Assembly (NCBI GenBank): GCA_035646375.1
Contig: DASRPM010000134.1
Location: 1 to 37,566 of the forward strand
Length of the DNA: 37,566 bases
Origin: DASYRM01 sp035646375
GTDB taxonomy: Bacteria > Acidobacteriota > Vicinamibacteria > Vicinamibacterales > UBA2999
Direction: 5' to 3'
Shown: positions 31,886 to 37,566 of the stretch, one piece after another
How positions within the stretch are numbered: the first letter of the stretch is position 1
How the letters are laid out: each line of letters begins with the position of its first letter
The notes under the pieces: generated by a model
What the model saw: only the letters and a program-made list of their open reading frames with translations
What the model was told of the DNA's origin: nothing
Database searches by the model: none
Translations under genes and position numbers: made by a program

Positions 31886-33084
31886 CCAACTGCCGCCGAC
31901 AATTCCTCCTCGATGCTGGTCGCGCGGCACTTGGATTCGGTGCGTTGTGGTCCAGTGCGTGTTCGTCGAGCACTTCGAACATAGCGAAAGATGCCTTCCT
32001 CCAGTCGCTCGTCACCGCGTGGGAGGCGGGAATTCCGCGGTGGCTCCCTGAGACCAAAATGCCCGCTGTGTCCGTCGCGATCATTCGCGACGGTCAACTG
32101 GCGTGGCAGCGCGCATTCGGCGTCAAGGACACGGGCACGAACGAACCGGTGGATACCGACACCGTGTTTGCCGCGTGCTCCGACACGAAGCCCGTGTTCG
32201 CATACGGAGTTCTGAAGCTTTGCGAGAAGGGCGTGTTGAGTCTCGATACGCCGCTGACGAGATACACGAAGCGGCGAATCACAACAGACCCGCGTATCGA
32301 GCTCGTCACGGCTCGACACGTGCTCAATCACACAACAGGCTTTCCGAACTGGCGGCAGGGAAATGAACTGCCGATCGAATTCGACCCCGGCTCGCGGAAC
32401 CAGTACTCAGGCGAGGGATTCAGCTATCTGCAATCCGTGGTCGAGGGGATCACGCACAAGTCGTTCGTCGACTTCATGCACGACGACGTGCTGAAGCCAT
32501 TGGGGATGACGGCGAGCCGCGTGACCTTTGAGGAGGGGACAGCCTATGCGCGGCTGGTCGCCAGGCGCCACGACCAGAACGGCAAGCGCATTCCGGACAA
32601 TCCGGTCACGCCGCAGGAACGTGCGGAAGGCATTGCGCGGTACGGCGCCGCCGCGATGCTGATGACGACGCCGACCGACTATGCCATGTTTCTGCGGGAG
32701 TTCCTCGACCCGAAGCCGGCCGACACCTTCCGGCTGAACGACGCCAGCCGCGCCGAGATGCTGCGGCCGCAGGTAAAGAAGACGGATACGACATGGGAAG
32801 GACTGGCGTGGCACCTCGAACAGATCCAGGGGATCCCGATGCTGTTCAGCCACGCTGGCGAGGACGCCGGATACTACTGCCTGACCGCGGGATGCACGGA
32901 GCGGCGATCCGGACTGATGGTGATGCTGAACGGCGACGCCTACCTGCCGTTCTTGATGAAGATGCTCGCCAATCCCACGGGCCCGCCGCTCGCGCCGCAG
33001 AACGTCTGGCCGGAGTTTGCCAAACGGTTCTTTGGTCTGGTACCGAATCAGCACGCTTCCTTGTCCACGGCCAATCCAACTTGA
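31882..33084 (+). CDS. Serine hydrolase, beta-lactamase/class C family, second copy
   Basis: A 400-residue paralogue of 20332-21510. The start ATG overlaps the metallopeptidase stop. The N-terminus (MTNCRRQFLLDAGRAALGFG) has a twin-arginine-like pattern and a possible lipobox near SSACSSS. SxxK is Ser100-Lys103 (AACSDTKPVFAYG). NQYSGEGFSYLQ supplies the Tyr motif and HTTGFPNW the shared landmark. The third motif region reads SHAGEDAGYY where the paralogue has HGGDFDGW. The YGAAAMLMTTPTDYAMFLRE and RLNDASRAEML segments also match copy 1. It is likely an exported esterase or peptidase. Being coupled to the HExxH gene suggests joint action on one extracellular substrate class. Confidence 0.9.
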   Translation: MTNCRRQFLLDAGRAALGFGALWSSACSSSTSNIAKDAFLQSLVTAWEAGIPRWLPETKMPAVSVAIIRDGQLAWQRAFGVKDTGTNEPVDTDTVFAACSDTKPVFAYGVLKLCEKGVLSLDTPLTRYTKRRITTDPRIELVTARHVLNHTTGFPNWRQGNELPIEFDPGSRNQYSGEGFSYLQSVVEGITHKSFVDFMHDDVLKPLGMTASRVTFEEGTAYARLVARRHDQNGKRIPDNPVTPQERAEGIARYGAAAMLMTTPTDYAMFLREFLDPKPADTFRLNDASRAEMLRPQVKKTDTTWEGLAWHLEQIQGIPMLFSHAGEDAGYYCLTAGCTERRSGLMVMLNGDAYLPFLMKMLANPTGPPLAPQNVWPEFAKRFFGLVPNQHASLSTANPT

Positions 33085-33112
33085 ATCGCCTCTGGCGTTT
33101 CGAACTTGCGAG

Positions 33113-33126
33113 GGGCCTTCCGGCCC
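33113..33126 (+). terminator. Possible hairpin terminator after the serine hydrolase gene
   Basis: GGGCC (33113-33117), loop TTCC, GGCCC (33122-33126), followed by TATTTGCTT. It lies 29 bases past the serine hydrolase stop. The stem is short, but the T-rich tail fits an intrinsic terminator. Confidence 0.4.
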
Positions 33127-33130
33127 TATT

Positions 33131-33229
33131 TGCTTGAAGTAGGAAGAGGTTCCGAAGGAGGTCCTGACGTTCGAATTGCCGAGCGCCTCGCCGCAGCCCT
33201 CATCAAGGCTGCAACGTGAACTTCAAGCA
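33131..33229. repeat. Perfect 10-base inverted repeat flanking the intergenic segment
   Basis: TGCTTGAAGT at 33131-33140 and ACTTCAAGCA at 33220-33229 are exact reverse complements, 79 bases apart, in the 169-base gap between the serine hydrolase and alpha/beta hydrolase genes. The segment is visibly less GC-rich than its neighbours. It could be the ends of a very small non-coding element, an operator pair, or a long mRNA stem upstream of the TTG start at 33254. No coding sequence was seen inside. Confidence 0.5.
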
Positions 33230-33238
33230 ACTTGAGTC

Positions 33239-33244
33239 AAGGAG
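33239..33244 (+). promoter_or_regulatory. Ribosome binding site supporting a TTG start
   Basis: AAGGAG nine bases before TTG 33254. It justifies the non-ATG start of the hydrolase. Confidence 0.55.
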
Positions 33245-33253
33245 TAAACGCCA

Positions 33254-34084
33254 TTGAGTGCTCGCCAAGCTTGCGCGGCCGTGCTCTGCGGGACTCTGCT
33301 TGCGTGCGGCGGCGGGTGGGAGGCAGATTCAATCTTCGGTCGGGGCGGTGAGACAAAATGGATTGACGTTCCCAACGGAAGGCTGAAGACCGAGGTCTAC
33401 TCCTCGACTCCCCTGAGCGCTCGTCCGGCGCTGGTCGTCGTTCTGCACGGCGACTTGTTCAACCCGACGCCAAGCTATCAATACGCGTTTGCCCAAGCCC
33501 TGACCCAAGGGTTCGACGCACCTGCCATGCCGGATCGCGTGCGCGCGCGGCTTGGCGCTCGCCCGCACGTCGCCGACGTCGTGGCCGCCGGGCTCCTGCG
33601 TCCGGGCTACACGGACAACGCCGGCGACCGTTCGGATGGGGACCGAGGTGACGCGCGCGGCGACAACTACACAGCCGAAGTGACAGGCGACGTCGCGAGA
33701 GCTGTCCGAGCGCTGAAGGAACGGTTCATGGCCCGCCGCGTGGTTCTCGTCGGCCATTCCGGCGGCGCGACGATCGCGGCCCTCGTTCTCGGCCAGTATC
33801 CGGACCTCGCCGATGCCGCGCTGCTGGTGGCGTGTGGCTGTGGTGCGACGCGAAGTCTTCAGCCGCTCACTCTGGTGTCAGCGATTCGGCGCGACGTGAC
33901 AGTGCGGCTGGTCGTCGGGAAGGAGGACGAGGTGACAACTCCCGATGTGTCGTTCCGTTATGTGGAGGCGCTGCGGAAGCGAGGAGTCGACGCGCAGGTC
34001 TCCACGCTGCCAGGGTTGGGCCACAACATCATGTTCACGCAGCCCGTGTTTGCGGAGCTCGCGCGCCTGCTCGGCAACGAATGA
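33254..34084 (+). CDS. Alpha/beta hydrolase, likely lipoprotein
   Basis: A 276-residue protein with a TTG start at 33254 backed by AAGGAG. The signal MSARQACAAVLCGTLLACGG ends in a lipobox (LLAC). The hydrolase core shows ALVVVLHGDLFNP (oxyanion strand), nucleophile Ser169 in VVLVGHSGGAT, acid in VVGKEDEVTTPD and His in LPGLGHNIMF. It is a short dienelactone-hydrolase or peptidase-S9-like esterase. The segment DNAGDRSDGDRGDARGD is an unusual acidic/basic stretch just before the lid region. Base composition is less GC-rich than the flanking genes, which may point to separate origin. It ends four bases from the convergent C-module gene at 34089. Confidence 0.87.
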   Translation: MSARQACAAVLCGTLLACGGGWEADSIFGRGGETKWIDVPNGRLKTEVYSSTPLSARPALVVVLHGDLFNPTPSYQYAFAQALTQGFDAPAMPDRVRARLGARPHVADVVAAGLLRPGYTDNAGDRSDGDRGDARGDNYTAEVTGDVARAVRALKERFMARRVVLVGHSGGATIAALVLGQYPDLADAALLVACGCGATRSLQPLTLVSAIRRDVTVRLVVGKEDEVTTPDVSFRYVEALRKRGVDAQVSTLPGLGHNIMFTQPVFAELARLLGNE

Positions 34085-34088
34085 CGGA

Positions 34089-34937
34089 CTAGTGCCGCAT
34101 CTGCGTGGAGACTTCTTTCAGCTCGCTCTCCGTGCAGCTGCCTCGCTCCGCGATGATCGCCGGGTTGTTGGAGAGCCGCAGGGTCCGGGCGGGCATGACC
34201 CATGGCTTGACCAACACCTCGGGGTCCTCGACCGTCACCTCGTAGAGCAGCTCGTTCCCCTTTCGCGTGAACTTCTCGATGACGCGCATCTGGTCGGAGT
34301 GGAACCAGCCGCCGCGGCCAAGCCAGGTCTCGTCGGAGAAACCGATGGAGTCGAGGACGAGCGTGTCGCCCTCCCACTTGCCGACCGTGTAGCCCATGTA
34401 CGTGTACTGGGCCGCACGCGCGGGATCGTGAGGCTTGCCGTCGAGCGCGACCATGCGGTGCTCGGCGTATCCGCCAGCGCCGTCGACACCGCCCCGGTAG
34501 AGCATCGTGATGTCCCGGTCGGTGGCGAAGATTCGCGCCGGAGGTCCCTGACGCGGAATGCCGAGCGGGAGGCACGTCATGACCGGGTCGTACTTGTTCG
34601 TCCACTGGTCGAGCTCGATCATCTTGTCCCAGTGTTCGGGCTTGTACAACGGCTGGCGCTCATCGAGGCGAGTGGCCGACATGAACACCCAGTCCGCGCT
34701 CTGATTCGTCCACTCCATGCACTCCTTCGTCTGGAAGGGAGTGCACCGGCGGAACATGTTGCCGCCGGAGCCCTGAAGGCCACCGCCGGCGCCCTGCCAG
34801 GAGCCGGTGAGATCGGGCTTCCCGTTGGGCAGCCTCGGCGTCGGGGCGTTCGGATCCGCTGGCGGGGGAGGGCCGAACTGCGCCGCCACTGGCGTGGCAA
34901 GGAGGCCGAGAACGATCGCCACCACGGTCGCCTTCAT
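34089..34937 (-). CDS. Exported C-module protein (split form)
   Basis: A 282-residue protein starting at ATG 34937-34935, with a signal peptide (MKATVVAIVLGLLATPVAA). It follows the C-terminal half of 28787-30616 segment by segment: NGKPDLTGSW, PLYKPEHWDKM, MTCLPLGIPRQGPPARIFAT, GYTVGKWEGDTLVLDSIGF, WLGRGGWFHSDQMRVIEKFT and LYEVTVEDPEVLVKPWVMP. An extra N-terminal part, with a Cys pair in FRRCTPFQTKECMEWTNQ, resembles NRRCGPTQVGCRRETNQT in the fusion, so these cysteines may be a conserved disulfide. It lies eight bases after the N-module gene on the same strand. Function unknown; no catalytic triad or nucleotide motif seen. Confidence 0.84.
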   Translation of the reverse strand: MKATVVAIVLGLLATPVAAQFGPPPPADPNAPTPRLPNGKPDLTGSWQGAGGGLQGSGGNMFRRCTPFQTKECMEWTNQSADWVFMSATRLDERQPLYKPEHWDKMIELDQWTNKYDPVMTCLPLGIPRQGPPARIFATDRDITMLYRGGVDGAGGYAEHRMVALDGKPHDPARAAQYTYMGYTVGKWEGDTLVLDSIGFSDETWLGRGGWFHSDQMRVIEKFTRKGNELLYEVTVEDPEVLVKPWVMPARTLRLSNNPAIIAERGSCTESELKEVSTQMRH

Positions 34938-34945
34938 TGCACTCC

Positions 34946-35941
34946 TCACTTTCCACCAGCCTTCCGCACGCTGTCCGGCACCGGCATGACGACGTAGATC
35001 TGACCGATCTCGGTCACCTTCGATTTCACATTCCGCACGACGGTCCCGTTTCGGCGCTCGATGATCGTACCGGCGTAGAGCGCCTCGATCTTGAAGAGGG
35101 GATTGTTGAAGTCTCCGAAGTTGCCGTAGACGAACTCCGTCTTGTTCGTGCCGTGCGTCACCACGACAGTCTCCGGCAGGTAGTTGTTGAGGGTGGCCGT
35201 CGCCATCGCCCCCGGGACTCCAGGGATCGGGAACGTGAAGACGACTTTCTCCCCCTGCCACGACATGGTCGTCGTCGCTTTCGCGCCGGCGGCTGTCTGC
35301 TTGTCGAGCAGGACGGCCGGGTTCTGACCGAACGACTCAGACGGCGGCAGGCCGGCGGCGCCGGCGATGGCGGCCTTCGGCGCACCGTGCGGGCTCGCCC
35401 AGAGACGGATCAGCCGTTCCTCGAGCGCAGCCTGCCTCGGCGTGGCCTTGCCCTTGCCGGGCACCAGCTCCGCGCCCGGCATGTCTTCGTCCCAGGCGTA
35501 GGTGCCGCTCACGGTCTGTACGTTCGAGACCTTCTGGCCATTCGCGCGCGTGCACTCGTACTGCTCGCGGTACCCGGGGACCTGGTAGTTCGCCTGTACG
35601 CGATACTTCGTCAGCGTGCACGGCTGACCGTCCACCTGGATCGTGCCGCCCTCGGCGTGATAGTCGAGCGTCTTCACGAGCTCCGACTCGTTCCCGCTCC
35701 GCAGCATCCCCATGTGCCAGGCCCAGTTGAAGAGGACCGACTTCATGTCCTTGGCTCCGGCGACGGGCGTAAAGGGCCCCGCGCCGAACGCACCACCTGG
35801 ACCACCACGGCCGCCGCCCCGGCCTCCCGCCGGTGCCTGGCCTGCCGGAGCTCCCTGACCACCCTGCGCGCCTGCCGGCGCGTGCTGCATCACGAAGACG
35901 GCCAGGAACACGGCCGCCGCCGCAGCGGTTCGAAACGCCAT
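34946..35941 (-). CDS. Exported N-module protein (split form)
   Basis: A 331-residue protein starting at ATG 35941-35939, with AAGGGA seven bases upstream. The signal peptide ends near PAGAQGG, then a Gly/Ala/Pro-rich tract with GGRGGGRGG. The body matches the N-module of 28787-30616: AGAKDMKSVLFNWAWHMGML, GTIQVDGQPCTLTKYRV, QYECTRANG, RLIRLWASPHGAPKAAIAG, TFPIPGVPGAMATATLNNYL, NPLFKIEALYAGTIIERRNG and IYVVMPVPDSVRK. This end corresponds to the exact junction where the fused protein continues into its C-module. It sits between a DUF6152-like gene and the C-module gene, all minus strand with gaps of 8-22 bases. Probably one operon. Function unknown. Confidence 0.84.
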   Translation of the reverse strand: MAFRTAAAAAVFLAVFVMQHAPAGAQGGQGAPAGQAPAGGRGGGRGGPGGAFGAGPFTPVAGAKDMKSVLFNWAWHMGMLRSGNESELVKTLDYHAEGGTIQVDGQPCTLTKYRVQANYQVPGYREQYECTRANGQKVSNVQTVSGTYAWDEDMPGAELVPGKGKATPRQAALEERLIRLWASPHGAPKAAIAGAAGLPPSESFGQNPAVLLDKQTAAGAKATTTMSWQGEKVVFTFPIPGVPGAMATATLNNYLPETVVVTHGTNKTEFVYGNFGDFNNPLFKIEALYAGTIIERRNGTVVRNVKSKVTEIGQIYVVMPVPDSVRKAGGK

Positions 35942-35963
35942 TTGCGAGTCCCTTCGCGTCAGC

Positions 35964-36344
35964 CTAGTCAACCGAGATCTTGAACTCTTTGTCGCCGAGC
36001 TCGATAGACCTGATGAATCCCGCCGGGTTCCCGTTCTTGGCCGGAAGAATCGTGACCTTGAGGATCTCGCCCGGCTTCATCGAGGTCTTGTTGATCCCCT
36101 GTCGCGTCAGGTTCTGAATCGAGGCCGTGGTCAGAATCCAGTCCGTGTTCGTGCCGTCCTGGTTCGGGACCGTCAGCTCGATGCTCACGTGGGGATTCGT
36201 AAAGTTCAATTTCTTGAGCCGGCCCTGCAGGACCATCTCTTTGTTCAGGTCGTAGATGCCCGCCACGGCGTGATGCGCGTGCACCCCCACGGCGGTCATG
36301 AGGATTCCGCACAAAACGACGAGTCGAGCGATTCGTGTGCTCAT
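35964..36344 (-). CDS. DUF6152-like small exported protein
   Basis: A 126-residue protein starting at ATG 36344-36342 after a GGGAG site. Signal peptide MSTRIARLVVLCGILMTAVG with cleavage near GVHAHHA. The mature part has HHAVAGIYDLNKEMVLQGRL followed by KKLNFTNPHVSIELTVPN, then WILTTASIQNLTRQGI, LKVTILPAKNGNPAGFIRSI and a FKISVD-like end: a small beta-barrel with an exposed N-terminal His pair. This matches the DUF6152 description as I know it. Proteins like it often lie beside the C-module family in this group, though that is from memory and not provable here. It heads the operon with the N- and C-module genes. Confidence 0.8.
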   Translation of the reverse strand: MSTRIARLVVLCGILMTAVGVHAHHAVAGIYDLNKEMVLQGRLKKLNFTNPHVSIELTVPNQDGTNTDWILTTASIQNLTRQGINKTSMKPGEILKVTILPAKNGNPAGFIRSIELGDKEFKISVD

Positions 36345-36470
36345 AGTGGCACTCCCTAGCCCAGACGGGGTACGCCGTCGGCAGCCCCGGATGGTAGCAA
36401 TACGCACCCGACGCCGCAAGGATCGCGGCTTTCCGCCTCGTCCCGTGACAGCATGAGCGCCGAATTTTGT

Positions 36471-36476
36471 GGAGGT
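36471..36476 (+). promoter_or_regulatory. Ribosome binding site deciding the start of the unknown gene at 36486
   Basis: GGAGGT nine bases before ATG 36486. It favours this start over the in-frame ATG at 36453. Confidence 0.65.
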
Positions 36477-36485
36477 GTCCAGCCA

Positions 36486-37109
36486 ATGGAATTCTTCAAG
36501 TCACTGTTCGGACCGAGCCGAGACGAAGTCTGGACCGCGCTTTGCGCGCAGATCGGGGGCGAGGTCGTCCCAGGGAGTCTGTGGAAGGGTGAACGGCTGC
36601 AGGTCCGTGTGCGCGACTGGACGGTGACGCTCGACGAGTATCAGGTTCCGGTCATGGTCGGGAAGGTGCACACCTCTGTCACGCATACGCGCATGCGCGC
36701 ACCCTTTCCCAACCCCACCGGGTTTCGGTTTTCGATCGGCCGATCGACGGTCTTCAGCTACCTGGGAACGCTTCTCGGGATGCAGGACGTTCAGGTGGGA
36801 CATCCGGAGTTCGACGCGACCTTCGTGATCAAAGGGAACGACGAGGCCGCGGTGCAGGGGCTGTGCAGCAGCGAACGGTGGCGCGCGCTGGTCACGGCTC
36901 AGCCCAAATTTCAGCTGAGCATCCAGGACGACGATGGATGGTTCGGAGCGGAGTACCCGGCCGCAACCGATGTCCTGGTCTTCAACGTTGCCGACCGGAT
37001 CCGGGAAGTGGAACGGCTCAAAGGACTCTACGATGTCTTTGCGGAAACACTCCACGAGCTTTCGCAAATGGGCGTTGCAGGCAGGGGAACCGGCGGCGTC
37101 TCGCTCTGA
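36486..37109 (+). CDS. Unrecognised cytoplasmic protein
   Basis: A 207-residue protein starting MEFFKSLFGPSRDEVWTALC, with no signal peptide and no domain I recognise. It contains GGEVVPGSLWKGERLQVRVR, TSVTHTRMRAPFPNPTGFRF, STVFSYLGTLLGMQDVQVGH, FDATFVIKGNDEAAVQGLCS and a C-terminal helix VADRIREVERLKGLYDVFAE. The pattern, a beta-rich core followed by a long helix, is seen in many uncharacterised bacterial proteins. The upstream 141 bases hold the divergent promoter region shared with the DUF6152 operon. The next gene starts 81 bases downstream. No function can be proposed from sequence alone. Confidence 0.75.
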   Translation: MEFFKSLFGPSRDEVWTALCAQIGGEVVPGSLWKGERLQVRVRDWTVTLDEYQVPVMVGKVHTSVTHTRMRAPFPNPTGFRFSIGRSTVFSYLGTLLGMQDVQVGHPEFDATFVIKGNDEAAVQGLCSSERWRALVTAQPKFQLSIQDDDGWFGAEYPAATDVLVFNVADRIREVERLKGLYDVFAETLHELSQMGVAGRGTGGVSL

Positions 37110-37189
37110 GGGCGGAAATCACCGACATCTCACGTAACGCTCACCGGCTGATCAAGACTGAGCGGCGTCCGGCAGGCGATCCTTCCGTC

Positions 37190-37566
37190 ATGTTGCTCAA
37201 CTCCAAGCGTCAGCTGGCAATCCTGCTGGCAGTCCTGAGCCTCGTTGCGCTGGTGCTCGTCGGCAGGTGGGGGAACGCGAGAAAGATCGGCGGACAGGGG
37301 CCCGCCGAACCGTTCCGCATCGCTGGCAACTTCTACTACGTCGGCGCCACCGACGTGGCGGCTTTCCTCATCACCGGGCCCGAGGGCCACGTGGTGCTCG
37401 ACGGCGGCTATCCCACCACCGCGCCCTTGATCATGGCGAGCATCGCGAAGCTCGGCTTCGACATCAAGGACGTCAAAGTGCTCCTGAACTCGGAGCCGCA
37501 CCCCGACCACGGGGGCGGGCTGACGGTGCTCCAGCAGGCGTCGGGTGCTCAGTTGTGGGCCAGCGA
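37190..37566 (+). CDS. Metallo-beta-lactamase-fold protein, B3-like, 5' part only
   Basis: The gene starts at ATG 37190 and runs off the right edge after about 125 codons. A signal anchor (about residues 8-25) precedes a mature region resembling subclass B3 MBLs: PFRIAGNFYYVGATDVAAFL, ITGPEGHVVLDGGYPTTAPL and IASIAKLGF-type helices. The zinc motif reads LNSEPHPDHGGGL, with Glu102, His104, Asp106 and His107. The first His of HxHxDH is replaced by Glu. A change at this ligand (Gln) is known in the GOB enzymes of subclass B3, so the fold could still bind zinc. Whether it attacks beta-lactams cannot be judged from this half. It may equally be another MBL-superfamily hydrolase. Confidence 0.75.
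   Translation, partial: MLLNSKRQLAILLAVLSLVALVLVGRWGNARKIGGQGPAEPFRIAGNFYYVGATDVAAFLITGPEGHVVLDGGYPTTAPLIMASIAKLGFDIKDVKVLLNSEPHPDHGGGLTVLQQASGAQLWAS

Noticed and set aside
20332..33084. Antibiotic resistance by the two beta-lactamase-family serine hydrolases
   Set aside because: The family is dominated by esterases and peptidases, and the KTG motif is replaced; no basis for a resistance claim.
1..37566. tRNA, rRNA, CRISPR array, transposase or prophage genes
   Set aside because: Gaps between genes were read on both strands; none holds a cloverleaf-like sequence, repeat-spacer array or mobile-element gene that I can recognise.

Overview
The window is high-GC, densely coding bacterial chromosome with almost no intergenic space. 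The gene content suggests an aerobic, heterotrophic member of the Acidobacteriota, perhaps class Vicinamibacteria. The pointers are a haem-A/cytochrome oxidase block, many exported proteins of unknown function with a recurring GRWEGDTLVV-type module, a DUF6152-like protein and a PEP-CTERM protein. The taxonomic call is inference from gene content. No rRNA, tRNA, CRISPR array, transposase or phage gene was recognised, and no gene-free stretch exceeds 300 bases.

Layout. (A) 1-4902, minus strand: an M23 peptidase, a cupredoxin-like lipoprotein, haem A synthase, haem O synthase (protohaem farnesyltransferase), a DUF420 membrane protein and the start of a carboxypeptidase-regulatory-like exported protein. 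This looks like a haem-a/terminal-oxidase maturation block. (B) 5009-7725, minus: two paralogous exported proteins of unknown function flanking a two-domain NTF2/SnoaL-like protein. (C) 7800-13103, plus: a tightly overlapped tricarboxylate operon. It has a TctC-TctB fusion, TctA, a TcuA-like flavoprotein and a TcuB-like Fe-S membrane protein, predicted to import a tricarballylate-like acid and oxidise it to cis-aconitate. (D) 13200-14561, plus: a TIR-transmembrane-SUMF1 protein. (E) 14558-16743, minus: an exported esterase and a metallo-beta-lactamase-fold hydrolase carrying an inserted pair of EF-hand loops. (F) 16842-19686, plus: topoisomerase IB and an OPT-family transporter. (G) 19805-20329: a PEP-CTERM protein. 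(H) 20332-23675, minus: serine hydrolase, methyltransferase, small unknown protein, phosphotransacetylase. (I) 23821-27139, plus: GlgX and acetate kinase. With the divergent phosphotransacetylase these suggest a glycogen-to-acetate/acetyl-phosphate module. (J) 27201-34084, plus: VOC protein, cupin, a 609-residue two-module exported protein, HExxH putative peptidase, second serine hydrolase, alpha/beta hydrolase. (K) 34089-36344, minus: DUF6152-like protein followed by two genes that are the split version of the fused protein in J. (L) 36486-37566, plus: an unrecognised protein and the 5' end of a B3-like metallo-beta-lactamase-fold gene.

The strongest candidate for an undescribed system is the exported two-module family in J and K. 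An N-module and a C-module are encoded as one gene at 28787-30616 and as two adjacent genes at 34946-35941 and 34089-34937. The C-module also occurs alone at 5009-5854 and 6877-7725. A fused and a split form in one window argues that the two modules work together in the cell envelope. Secondary points are the EF-hand-bearing MBL protein, the TIR-TM-SUMF1 protein, the TctC-TctB fusion, and short perfect palindromes sitting in frame inside genes.
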